Shown here piece by piece: positions 29,613-38,733 of a stretch of DNA of 64,000 bases. The notes under the pieces were generated by a model that worked only from the letters and a program-made list of their open reading frames with translations, was not told the origin of the DNA and ran no database searches. Source of the stretch: Rickettsia felis URRWXCal2 (GTDB lineage: Bacteria; Pseudomonadota; Alphaproteobacteria; Rickettsiales; Rickettsiaceae). The translations under genes were made by a program, and so were the position numbers. Location of the stretch: the NCBI GenBank assembly GCA_000012145.1, contig CP000053.1:992001-1056000 (forward strand), written 5' to 3'. Within the stretch, counting starts at the first letter, position 1. Each line of letters opens with the position of its first letter.

Positions 29613-30336
29613 GCACCAATCAAATTATCAGGATTTGCTAAAAACCTTAGCTATTATAGCCATGATTATTGATCATGTGGGTTTATATCTATATCCTGAA
29701 TTAACTATTATGCGAATTATAGGTCGCACAGCTATGCCGATATTTTGCTTTTTTGCCGGTTATAATTTTCATGATAAGCCAAAAACACATATAATAATAT
29801 TCGGTGTTTTATTACAAATATATACTACTGTACTATTTAAACAGTTTCTTACTACAAATATTCTAATCTCTATCTATTTAGGGCAATGGTATATTTATTA
29901 TTTTCGTAATTCTTTAACTCACTTTCTCTATAGCGGTTATTGTCATGTAATTATAATGGTAATATTATGGTATATTAGCTGGGCTTTGATTGATTACGGG
30001 ACTCTTGTAATTGCTATAATGATACTTGGATTTATTTCAAAACATGAGCAGACAAATCTAAAACTTTGCTGCTTTATAGCAATTTTTGCTTCTTTCGTGC
30101 ATTCAACTCTTTTTACTCTTGCAATTTCCTTTAATGAGTTTAATTTTTCAAATACTGAGTTAATTTTAGATCTCATCTTCTTAATGATTACCTATACATT
30201 AATGATACTAAAAGATTACTCACAAAAAATACCGATAAATTTAAAATGGATAAGCCGAAATATTTTATATATTTACTGCATACAAATTATAATCTTACAA
30301 TTTATATTCATCTATAAATACACATATGGTTTTTAA
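29593..30336 (+). CDS. TraX-family membrane protein
   Basis: The 247-residue protein is mostly membrane helices. It opens with QDLLKTLAIIAMIIDHVGLY, then MRIIGRTAMPIFCFFAGYNF, the signature of TraX (N-acetylation of F pilin) and related acyltransferase-like proteins. Free-standing TraX homologues are common in rickettsiae without a conjugation operon nearby. The ATG lies within the last codons of murJ, so co-transcription is likely. Substrate is unknown. Confidence 0.85.
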   Translation: MIITRNKHQSNYQDLLKTLAIIAMIIDHVGLYLYPELTIMRIIGRTAMPIFCFFAGYNFHDKPKTHIIIFGVLLQIYTTVLFKQFLTTNILISIYLGQWYIYYFRNSLTHFLYSGYCHVIIMVILWYISWALIDYGTLVIAIMILGFISKHEQTNLKLCCFIAIFASFVHSTLFTLAISFNEFNFSNTELILDLIFLMITYTLMILKDYSQKIPINLKWISRNILYIYCIQIIILQFIFIYKYTYGF

Positions 30337-30420
30337 AATTGGTAAGTAAATAATTAATAATTAGTGACAGTAGTCCTAGGTTAATATTAATATGATTTAG
30401 ATAATATTGATATTACTTAT

Positions 30421-31023
30421 ATGGATTTAATAGATCGTCTAATTTCGGATAATGAACAATATAAAGAGCAATTCAGAAAAAACAAACTATTTGAAATTAA
30501 CTTAGATAGTACCCTACGAAAAAATAAATTTCTTAAACATTTTCGGATTTGGTCAGACGAATTTCAAAAAATGGTATTAGCAAGAGTAGTGTTTTCTGAA
30601 ACAAAAGAATTTAAACAACTTGCATGGGAGCATCTTACCGATGAATTTGGACATAATATAGAATTATCCCAAAATCTAGAAAATGGTGAAGAAACTACAG
30701 ATTCTATTTTTGAGGCCTTAGGTTCTTGGTTTACACTAAAAATGATGACTCTTGGAGATAGTGAGCGAGCTGTTCTTATCCATTTAGTAATAGAGTCTTG
30801 TGCTACTATATTCTATGAAAAACTAGGATCAATATTTTTAAATCATAAGTCAGCAAAACATTTCAAAACACATATGCATCTTGATCCCGAACATGAACAA
30901 ATGGGAATAGATTTATTAAAACAAATAAATATTAATGATTCTTCTTTACTCACTATTCAAAAAAAAGGCTGGGATATGATTGATGCTCTGTTTACTAGAC
31001 TTGCTGAAATTACTCAAGACTGA
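30421..31023 (+). CDS. CADD-like haem-oxygenase-fold di-iron protein
   Basis: The 200-residue helical protein has candidate metal ligands in the order expected for CADD/TenA-like di-iron proteins: Glu70/Glu75 with His78 (WEHLTDEFGH), Glu125 (IESCATIFYE), and H151-x3-D155-x2-H158 (HMHLDPEH). In Chlamydia, CADD acts in an unusual p-aminobenzoate route using its own tyrosine and also binds host death domains. Conservation of the H-x3-D-x2-H motif argues for an active di-iron site, but the function here is inference. The gene begins at ATG; the sequence after it is a disrupted regulator gene on the other strand. Confidence 0.65.
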   Translation: MDLIDRLISDNEQYKEQFRKNKLFEINLDSTLRKNKFLKHFRIWSDEFQKMVLARVVFSETKEFKQLAWEHLTDEFGHNIELSQNLENGEETTDSIFEALGSWFTLKMMTLGDSERAVLIHLVIESCATIFYEKLGSIFLNHKSAKHFKTHMHLDPEHEQMGIDLLKQININDSSLLTIQKKGWDMIDALFTRLAEITQD

Positions 31024-31025
31024 TT

Positions 31026-31190
31026 TTACCCTCGCAAAACTCGTTTTACAATATTCGGTTCTTTCTCAATGATTTTAAGAAGTAATTTTGCAGCTCCTGT
31101 AGGTAATCTTCTTCCTTGTTCCCAGTTTCTTACGGTTGCTACGCTAATACCGAAAGTTATGGCAAATTGCTGTTGGGTTAACTGGGCTTT
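31026..31190 (-). pseudogene. XRE/HigA-type helix-turn-helix regulator truncated by an IS
   Basis: The reverse strand reads LTQQQFAITFGISVATVRNW then EQGRRLPTGAAKLLLKIIEK, ending VKRVLRG and a TAA. This is the classic helix-turn-helix of HigA-like antitoxins. Its N-terminal codons are missing exactly at the IS terminal repeat, so the IS insertion (or a later rearrangement) cut the gene. No toxin partner is visible. Confidence 0.75.
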
Positions 31191-32311
31191 GTTCGGAAGG
31201 GTATGTATTGTGATCTTTTAGACGTAATTATCCTATTTTGACTGCAACACACTTACCAAATGAATTCCATAAATTTATAATATTGGTAATAACAATTGCT
31301 TCACGTTTTTGTGATGATATTTTTTTAGTTAATATAGATGAACCAATACATCTCTTAATTCTTGAAATTTGAGCTTCAATTAGTGCCCTAACTCCATAAC
31401 AGTATTTTTTATAAAATGCATAAATGTTACTTTTTTACTAATATAACGTACAACCTTATCATGCCATATAGTGTTATCTTGACCATATATTTTAGCATTA
31501 CGTGGGGGAGGAATTACTGGAGTAATACCACGATTACTCAATTTCTCAACTCCTTCAATACTATAGTAAGCACCATCAGCAATTACTCTATCTGCTGATA
31601 TATTCCCTGGTATTAAGTACTCTAACATCTCTATATCAGCAGTATGGCAATCAGTAATCTCAACATTATGAATATTCATTGCAGGATCTATAGAAATATG
31701 CATCTTCTGCCATGGCTTATTCTTACAGACTTTATTGTATTTCGTTGCATACCAGTTACTAGCTGTATTAAATCTAAGACCTGTGCTATCTAGTATCAGA
31801 GATATAGCTTCGCCATTCTTGATACGACCAGCAAGTTTATTGCAAAACTGTTTGACCTCTAATGGTATCTGTGAAAATAAATCACATAGATGACCAAAAC
31901 TTGGTACTGGAATCTCAAGACCCTTGCCCCGCCATAGATCCTCAAAGTAACCTGTTATTTGACGCTGCCCAAAACCAAATAAACGATATAATGTATAAAT
32001 TAGTTGTATATATGGTACTTGGTATGTCGTTGCCCTCCCAGATTCTCCCTCTACGTAAGGTTGGGCATTAATGAACAAAGACTCTAAATCACCTTCAGGG
32101 AAATACAGGCTGACCATCCCTCTTTTTCTTAAACTATCGTTATATTGTGACCAATTGGTTATTTTATATCTCGGCTTATCTATTTTTCTTGGCAAACCTG
32201 TTTTTGTTCTTTCTTTGTATGGCATTTTTAATTTATAACTTATCTATTCCAGAATATCATATACTATTCCCTCTATACTTTATAGATGCTTTTAATACCC
32301 TTCCGAACAAA
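31188..32311 (-). mobile_element. IS5-family-like insertion sequence, copy 1
   Basis: The inverted ends TTTGTTCGGAAGGGTAT (31188-31204) and its complement (32295-32311) enclose a transposase on the minus strand. Length is 1124 bases. It is the inverted near-identical twin of 37375-38498; I noticed a single base difference in the 5' untranslated part (near 32248). I find no target-site duplication at this copy. Confidence 0.9.
31228..32225 (-). CDS. IS5-like DDE transposase, two frames joined by a possible -1 shift
   Basis: Frame 1 (31380-32225, 281 codons) contains an N-terminal DUF4096-like domain (VPYIQLIYTLYRLFGFGQRQ) and the first two catalytic acids (SLILDSTGLRF and VIADGAYYS). It stops shortly after a run of six A. 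The other frame continues to TAA at 31228 with YGVRALIEAQISRIKRCIG and holds the third catalytic acid, the Glu of ALIEAQ. The junction contains A AAA AAT, a canonical -1 slippery heptamer. Active transposase would need the frameshift. The alternative is a shared inactivating deletion. Confidence 0.75.
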
Positions 32312-32355
32312 ACCAGTTTAAGCATCCTAATTTTTCACAATGTACATTATCACTG

Positions 32356-32487
32356 ATGGGAAAAGTCAGAAATATATTTGCTGTAAATGTTGGAAGATAC
32401 ACTAAAACAGCCCCCGAACAAAGAATCGCATTTGCATCCGCTAAATCCATTTGGGACGAAGCTACTCAAAGACTTCTTGCTGCCTGA
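32356..32487 (+). CDS. Short unidentified ORF, probably a gene tail
   Basis: ATG at 32356 opens 43 codons: MGKVRNIFAVNVGRYTKTAP then EQRIAFASAKSIWDEATQRL. The frame is also open upstream into the IS edge, so it may be the 3' end of a longer gene. I do not recognise a family. Confidence 0.3.
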   Translation: MGKVRNIFAVNVGRYTKTAPEQRIAFASAKSIWDEATQRLLAA

Positions 32488-32519
32488 AATCTAACAATAT
32501 AGCTCTTTGGCATACTATT

Positions 32520-32735
32520 TTACTTAACTTGACGATGCCAAGGAGAAAACTTAATTAACCATCTTTGAAGAGTAGCGTGATCTATTTTAGCTCCTCTGAT
32601 ACTTGCTATCTCCTCTAATTCTCTGTAACTTAACGAAAATCTACACTTCATATACACAAATAACATTATTATTTCAGGAGATGAACAAAATCCTTTAAAA
32701 TGTCTCAGGTGCTTTAGTGATATTCGGTAGGGCAT
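32520..32735 (-). pseudogene. IS6-family (IS240/IS26-like) transposase, N-terminal fragment
   Basis: The 71 residues read FKGFCSSPEIIMLFVYMKCR then FSLSYRELEEIASIRGAKID and HATLQRWLIKFSP. This is the conserved N-terminal HTH region of IS6-family transposases (R.SLSYRdLEE...RG..vDHsTi.RWv). The DDE catalytic region is missing, and no matching end sequence is visible. Confidence 0.8.
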
Positions 32736-32854
32736 GTTACTATTTTTTTAACTCTATATAACACATATCATCATACTTTGCAATAGATGCGACAGAGCCC
32801 ATTTCTCAACACTCCCATAGTCTAAAAAACGAATAGCTACGCATTCTCTTATCT

Positions 32855-33469
32855 CTAATGATGTTGCAGTATACTAACAGCAAGCTCTATTAATTCCTGC
32901 TCTATCGCTTTTATACCTAAATATTTTGCAAGAGGTACATAAATTCTAAGTGTTTCCTTAGCCTTTTTTATTTGCTTTAGAGGTGGCATATACTTTATTG
33001 TGCGCAAGTTATGTAATCTATCTACTAGCTTAATCAAGATCGCTTTTTGGGATTGTTTGCCAGAGGTAAGTTTTAATATGATTTCTTCTTCTGTCAATCG
33101 ATAAATATTAATTGAATCATTGAGCTTTGTAACCTTAGATACGAGTTGAGAGATATTATGATTAAAGAGAAATGTAATTTTTTCTAAGGTGAACTCCGTA
33201 TCTTCTACAGTATCATGTAATAATGCAGCTATTATTACATCTGAATCTAGAGACCAGTCTAGTATTATATATGCAACTTCAAGAGGATGAGAGTAGTAAG
33301 GTTCTCCTGATTTTCTTTTTTGATTACCATGATATTTTTTAGCATAATAAATAGCTTGTTTTATTTTAGAATAATCTAACGCAATATTTCTTTTATTCAA
33401 TAACGAGATTTTACCTAATAGCTTTTCAGAATAACAACATGATTCTAAGTAATTATTAATAACTTGCAT
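32855..33469 (-). CDS. SpoT-like (p)ppGpp hydrolase-domain protein
   Basis: The 204-residue protein has only the HD hydrolase domain: KYHGNQKRKSGEPYYSHP, LLHDTVEDTEFTLEKI and IKLVDRLHNLRTI, with all metal and substrate residues conserved. It lies between the two inverted IS copies and is divergent from the GNAT gene. It resembles the SpoT fragment at 20478-21167 in length and layout but is clearly diverged. Similar fragments are recurrent cargo of rickettsial integrative elements. Confidence 0.87.
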   Translation of the reverse strand: MQVINNYLESCCYSEKLLGKISLLNKRNIALDYSKIKQAIYYAKKYHGNQKRKSGEPYYSHPLEVAYIILDWSLDSDVIIAALLHDTVEDTEFTLEKITFLFNHNISQLVSKVTKLNDSINIYRLTEEEIILKLTSGKQSQKAILIKLVDRLHNLRTIKYMPPLKQIKKAKETLRIYVPLAKYLGIKAIEQELIELAVSILQHH

Positions 33470-33564
33470 AAAACCATACTTATTATATATTAACTATAAT
33501 GATTAAAATTTCTTAACTTAAATTAAGGACTCCCAAAGCTTTTTATATAATATAATTCAAACAT

Positions 33565-34269
33565 ATGACAACAATAAAATTATACTATTTAAAGGATTGG
33601 AATAAAATAAAATTACATGGGTGGCAAGCTATCTGTGACAAAGGTTTAGTAGCCCTTAAATCTCCACATAAACTACATAGATGTAATCTATGTTGGGATA
33701 TAAATTCTGAATCTATATTACAAGAGATAATAGCATTTTATGGAGATAACCCATTTTTTTTATATAATACATGTAATATTAATTCTAATTATCTGCAATC
33801 AGAAGGTAATCTTTTAGAAATAAAATTTGAAACATATAATATAAAAAAAATAAACTGTTATCAAAATGACAATGATCCAATGTTCCTGGAGACCCAAGAC
33901 ATATATTTGTGGACTAAAGTACTTGCAAATGCAATTAACAAAGAGCATAAAATATTGTTTTTATTTATAAAAACAATATCAGCTCTAAAAAATTCTAAGT
34001 TTTTTTTACTATATTGGAAAAATATTCCTGTAGCTACTTCGATGTTGAGCATTTACGATAATAATGCAGTTCTATCTTTTGTAACAGTTCAAAAACAATT
34101 TAGATTACAAGGCTTAGGGAGAACTATTATATTGAAAATAATTAGTTTAGCACACGATATGGATATTAAAACTATTTATTTATACTCAACAGAGAGAATT
34201 AGCCATATATATGTAAAGATTGGCTTTACCTTAGTAAATAGCTTTCACCTTTATAGAAGCACCTTATGA
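33565..34269 (+). CDS. GNAT-family N-acetyltransferase
   Basis: In the 234-residue protein the C-terminal half is a GNAT fold: IPVATSMLSIYDNNAVLSFV, then VQKQFRLQGLGRTIILKIIS, where RLQGLG is the acetyl-CoA pyrophosphate-binding loop, and a final IYLYSTERISHIYVKIGF strand-helix. The N-terminal 110 residues are not recognised and may set substrate specificity. It is divergent from the SpoT fragment and 117 bases upstream of the symporter-kinase gene in the same direction. Confidence 0.8.
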   Translation: MTTIKLYYLKDWNKIKLHGWQAICDKGLVALKSPHKLHRCNLCWDINSESILQEIIAFYGDNPFFLYNTCNINSNYLQSEGNLLEIKFETYNIKKINCYQNDNDPMFLETQDIYLWTKVLANAINKEHKILFLFIKTISALKNSKFFLLYWKNIPVATSMLSIYDNNAVLSFVTVQKQFRLQGLGRTIILKIISLAHDMDIKTIYLYSTERISHIYVKIGFTLVNSFHLYRSTL

Positions 34270-34386
34270 AAGTATAATTTTATTCAAATAATTATTATAC
34301 TTGGAACTAAATCCTTATCTAGGAATCTCACTAGTTACTAGAATTGGAAATCAATTACAAACTAACTTAGTTAGAAGGTAAAATTA

Positions 34387-37341
34387 ATGAATGTAGATAT
34401 AATAATTCTAATTACTTTTCTTTTAGCCAATCTTACAGTTGGTATATTTTCATCAGGAAAAATTAATACAGTTAAAGAATATGCTGTAGGAAAGCAAGAT
34501 TTTAGGACAAGTGATATTGTGGCAACGATAGTAGCTACCTGGGTAGGAGGTGGAATGTTTTCTAATGTTCTACAAAAAACCTATACGGATGGTTTTAAAT
34601 TTTTGATTGCTGATATTGCTAATTGCCTCTCTTTTCTTTTTTGCTATATTCTTGTTCCACGTATGGGTGAATTTTTAGGTGCGACTTCTATAGCTACAGC
34701 AATGGGTAATATATATGGGAAATATGTAAAACTTATTACAGCAATTGCTGGATTAATTGTCTCTGTAGGTTTTATTGGGATACAACTCAAAGTTTTTGGT
34801 GGCTTAATAGGACATTTTTTTGATGTCCCCGTAGCATATACAATATTTATCAGTGGAATAATAGTTGTCTCATATTCTTGTTTTGGTGGAATAAGAGCTG
34901 TAACTTTTACAGATGTATTACAATTTTTTACTTTCTGTGCCTTTATCCCAATTCTAGGATTCTCTATATGGAGACATTCCTCTCAAGATATAATTGATAT
35001 TCTAAAAAATTCTCCTTTACTTAATCACCGTGATATATTTAATAGTTCTCAAGAATTTTTCATTTTTATTACTCTTTCGTTGTACTTTGCATTACCATCA
35101 TTTTATCCTGCATATTTTCAGCGTTTTGCTATTGCGAAAAATATTTTTCAACTACGCAAAGCATTTTTAATTGCAACTTTAATTTTGTTATTAATGAAAA
35201 TTTTTATAGCATTAATTAGTATATTTCTATATTCAGTTAACCCCACACTACAACCTAATTTAATGCTTGGATATATTATTGATAACTATTCTTATCCAGG
35301 GCTGAAAGGTATTATAGTATCGGGGCTTGCGGCTCTTATTATGTCTACTGCAGATTCGCATATCAATGCTGCATCTATGCTTGTAGCTTCTGACATAATG
35401 AATAAAGATAGTAATTCTGATAATCTATTTATATGCAGATTGGCATCAATAATAATTGGTGTTTTAGGAATTTTTCTTGCTATTTTACAAAATAATATTC
35501 TTGATATAATGCTTATGTCAGCAAGTTTTTACATGCCTATTGTAACTGTACCATTTGTTTTTACTGTAGTTGGATTCCGAAGTAGTGGTAAAGCTGTGTT
35601 AATTGGCATGATAGCCGGTTTTATAACAGTTGTTATTTGGCGTATATTCTTTATGAATACAGGTATAGATAGTGTAATTCCTGGTATAATTGCAAATTTA
35701 TTATTCCTGTTTGGTAGCCATTATTTATTAAAACAGCCCGGTGGATGGGGCATGATAAAAGATTCTTATACCTTAAAAGCTATTCAAGATGAAAGAAAAA
35801 GGAAAATTATTAGTATTTATCATTCTTTTACTAAGTTTAATTTAACTAAATTTTTAGAAAATAATACTCCTAAAAATAATCTTACTTATAGTTTTTTCGG
35901 TGTTTTTGTTTTCTTCTCTACCATAGCAAGTATTTACACAGTAAAAATATTTGTATTAGCTGTAGAATCAAAACTATTAACTACTATATTTCAAATAATG
36001 TTAATTATGGCTGCTTTATTTATTTGCTACCCTATATGGCCTGCAAGGTTAAATAAAAAACTAAAACAGATGGTTTGGTTCATAAGTATATTTTTTCTTT
36101 TAACCTTATGTAGTAGTTTTTTTGTTATTATTAATAACTTTGCTACATCTCAACTAATTATCTTTGCTTTAAATACGGTAGTATTAGCTATGCTTATAAG
36201 ATGGAAAGTTGCAGTTATTGCATTAATTATTGGCATATTTTGTAGTATTCAGATTTGTGAACATTTTATATTACCTAATCTTCCCATTAAGATTACAATA
36301 AGTTATTTTTATATTACATATATATGTTTACTTATTAGTACAATTATAGTTGCTTTTATTATCCCAAAAGAAAAAGAAAAAGAATTGATAGCATTTTTTT
36401 TAAATCAACTTACACATCAAAATGAAGAAAGAAAAAAAACTCTCTTAAAATTATTACAGTATAGAACAGAATTTTTTAACAATATTGATCAAAATTGCAT
36501 AAGTTTATTCCAAAGCTTAAATCAAAAAATTCAGTTATTGAATCAAGATATACAACAATGTAAAGAACCTAAACAAATCATACAAAAATGCAAAAATCTT
36601 TCAAAATTAGTATCCAAAATTAATGAAGGGGGGGAATATTTACATAAAGTAATATTTCAATTACAACATAATTTAAAAATTAACCTAGATAAAGTTAATT
36701 TACGTGATTTTTTACAAAAAATTGTGGATGAGCAAAAACCATTATTGTTTAATAAAAAAATCTTATTTCAATTTAATAGTGATAGTACGGAAAATATCTA
36801 TCTAGATGCAATTTTAATTAAACAAATTATTGAACTTTTTATTCAAACTGGTATCAAATACTTAACTCAAGATATTATACTAATAAAGATCGATGATACA
36901 GAAATATGCTATGATTTAAGCTTTACAGATAAAATGAAAGCTATAAGAAAAGCGGTAAAAATTACAGTAATATTTAATGCTGTTAAGGTAACACCTGAAA
37001 TTATAAATACTTTGTTATTAAAATTAAGGGATGTAAATTCAGATTTTTATCAAATAGTTTTTGCCCATTTTGGAAAATGTGATTTACAAATAACAGAAAA
37101 AAAAGAACTTTGTTATTCTTTAACTATTCCTAAAGAATTAAATAAAATTAGATCAGCAAAATTAGATTTGCTTAATGATGAATGGGAAAAAATAATATCC
37201 ATGTATTCTGGATTAAAAGAGACAAGTGATCAAGTTAAAATTAATGTAGCAAAAAAACTTTTAGAACATGGTATAGATAATTATATAATTTCAAAATCTA
37301 CTAACTTACCTATTGAAGAAGTGAATAAGTTAACAACATAA
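34387..37341 (+). CDS. SLC5 symporter / histidine-kinase-like hybrid membrane protein
   Basis: In this 984-residue protein, residues 1-480 are a sodium:solute symporter (SLC5/PutP-like; ATWVGGGMFSNVLQ, the signature SCFGGIRAVTFTDVLQFF, LAALIMSTADSHINAASML). Residues about 500-660 add around six membrane helices (a STAC-like or sensor region). Residues 660-930 follow a kinase plan, with a coiled coil and a HATPase-like segment. However, I find no HExRTP phosphoacceptor box and no Asn-rich N-box (IKQIIELFIQTGIKYL stands there), so phosphorylation is doubtful. The last 40 residues (VAKKLLEHGIDNYIISKSTN then LPIEEVNKL) resemble the C-terminal tail of Rpn/PD-(D/E)XK transposon nucleases. CbrA-type proteins share the SLC5-kinase architecture. 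It is cargo between two inverted IS copies. Confidence 0.8.
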   Translation: MNVDIIILITFLLANLTVGIFSSGKINTVKEYAVGKQDFRTSDIVATIVATWVGGGMFSNVLQKTYTDGFKFLIADIANCLSFLFCYILVPRMGEFLGATSIATAMGNIYGKYVKLITAIAGLIVSVGFIGIQLKVFGGLIGHFFDVPVAYTIFISGIIVVSYSCFGGIRAVTFTDVLQFFTFCAFIPILGFSIWRHSSQDIIDILKNSPLLNHRDIFNSSQEFFIFITLSLYFALPSFYPAYFQRFAIAKNIFQLRKAFLIATLILLLMKIFIALISIFLYSVNPTLQPNLMLGYIIDNYSYPGLKGIIVSGLAALIMSTADSHINAASMLVASDIMNKDSNSDNLFICRLASIIIGVLGIFLAILQNNILDIMLMSASFYMPIVTVPFVFTVVGFRSSGKAVLIGMIAGFITVVIWRIFFMNTGIDSVIPGIIANLLFLFGSHYLLKQPGGWGMIKDSYTLKAIQDERKRKIISIYHSFTKFNLTKFLENNTPKNNLTYSFFGVFVFFSTIASIYTVKIFVLAVESKLLTTIFQIMLIMAALFICYPIWPARLNKKLKQMVWFISIFFLLTLCSSFFVIINNFATSQLIIFALNTVVLAMLIRWKVAVIALIIGIFCSIQICEHFILPNLPIKITISYFYITYICLLISTIIVAFIIPKEKEKELIAFFLNQLTHQNEERKKTLLKLLQYRTEFFNNIDQNCISLFQSLNQKIQLLNQDIQQCKEPKQIIQKCKNLSKLVSKINEGGEYLHKVIFQLQHNLKINLDKVNLRDFLQKIVDEQKPLLFNKKILFQFNSDSTENIYLDAILIKQIIELFIQTGIKYLTQDIILIKIDDTEICYDLSFTDKMKAIRKAVKITVIFNAVKVTPEIINTLLLKLRDVNSDFYQIVFAHFGKCDLQITEKKELCYSLTIPKELNKIRSAKLDLLNDEWEKIISMYSGLKETSDQVKINVAKKLLEHGIDNYIISKSTNLPIEEVNKLTT

Positions 37342-37374
37342 ACATTAAAAGAAATCCCCGCCGCAAGCAACGGC

Positions 37375-38498
37375 TTTGTTCGGAAGGGTATTAAAAGCAT
37401 CTATAAAGTATAGAGGGAATAGTATATAATATTCTGGAATAGATAAGTTATAAATTAAAAATGCCATACAAAGAAAGAACAAAAACAGGTTTGCCAAGAA
37501 AAATAGATAAGCCGAGATATAAAATAACCAATTGGTCACAATATAACGATAGTTTAAGAAAAAGAGGGATGGTCAGCCTGTATTTCCCTGAAGGTGATTT
37601 AGAGTCTTTGTTCATTAATGCCCAACCTTACGTAGAGGGAGAATCTGGGAGGGCAACGACATACCAAGTACCATATATACAACTAATTTATACATTATAT
37701 CGTTTATTTGGTTTTGGGCAGCGTCAAATAACAGGTTACTTTGAGGATCTATGGCGGGGCAAGGGTCTTGAGATTCCAGTACCAAGTTTTGGTCATCTAT
37801 GTGATTTATTTTCACAGATACCATTAGAGGTCAAACAGTTTTGCAATAAACTTGCTGGTCGTATCAAGAATGGCGAAGCTATATCTCTGATACTAGATAG
37901 CACAGGTCTTAGATTTAATACAGCTAGTAACTGGTATGCAACGAAATACAATAAAGTCTGTAAGAATAAGCCATGGCAGAAGATGCATATTTCTATAGAT
38001 CCTGCAATGAATATTCATAATGTTGAGATTACTGATTGCCATACTGCTGATATAGAGATGTTAGAGTACTTAATACCAGGGAATATATCAGCAGATAGAG
38101 TAATTGCTGATGGTGCTTACTATAGTATTGAAGGAGTTGAGAAATTGAGTAATCGTGGTATTACTCCAGTAATTCCTCCCCCACGTAATGCTAAAATATA
38201 TGGTCAAGATAACACTATATGGCATGATAAGGTTGTACGTTATATTAGTAAAAAAGTAACATTTATGCATTTTATAAAAAATACTGTTATGGAGTTAGGG
38301 CACTAATTGAAGCTCAAATTTCAAGAATTAAGAGATGTATTGGTTCATCTATATTAACTAAAAAAATATCATCACAAAAACGTGAAGCAATTGTTATTAC
38401 CAATATTATAAATTTATGGAATTCATTTGGTAAGTGTGTTGCAGTCAAAATAGGATAATTACGTCTAAAAGATCACAATACATACCCTTCCGAACAAA
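37375..38498 (+). mobile_element. IS5-family-like insertion sequence, copy 2
   Basis: The ends TTTGTTCGGAAGGGTAT (37375-37391) and its inverted copy (38482-38498) bound 1124 bases. The orientation is opposite to copy 1, so the pair brackets about 5 kb of cargo. No clear target duplication flanks it. Confidence 0.9.
37461..38458 (+). CDS. IS5-like DDE transposase, two frames joined by a possible -1 shift
   Basis: The 281-codon first frame (37461-38306) is identical in protein sequence to that of copy 1. The slippery heptamer A AAA AAT is at 38276-38282. After a -1 shift the frame continues through YCYGVRALIEAQISRIKRCI to TAA 38456-38458, adding the catalytic Glu. A full product would be about 332 residues, a normal IS5-group length. 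Confidence 0.75.
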
Positions 38499-38733
38499 GC
38501 CCAATAGAATATCCAGCATACGATCAGCTAGGAGTATCAAACGAACTAAAGAAATCCGAAATACTAGTATCCTCTCAGGAGTAAGATTAATATGGTTCAG
38601 GAGTGATCTCAATAAATTAAAAAGATATGCACAAAAGTTATAGCAATTTTTATTTATATTACCATTAGCTTAGAAATTAACTAAAATGATGGGGTCAATT
38701 TAAAATACAACATAGTTTTAATAACAAATAAAA
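38499..38733. other. Junction DNA with a short unidentified gene tail
   Basis: Right of the IS the plus strand reads RISSIRSARSIKRTKEIRNT then SILSGVRLIWFRSDLNKLKR to a TAG at 38641-38643. It looks like the basic C-terminus of a truncated gene (possibly another transposase), but I cannot assign it. The rest is spacer before the deaminase gene. Confidence 0.3.

Noticed and set aside
31180..38506. Target-site duplication proving a composite transposon
   Set aside because: The outer flanks share GGGC and GCCC, which is an inverted, not a direct, match; no direct duplication was found.
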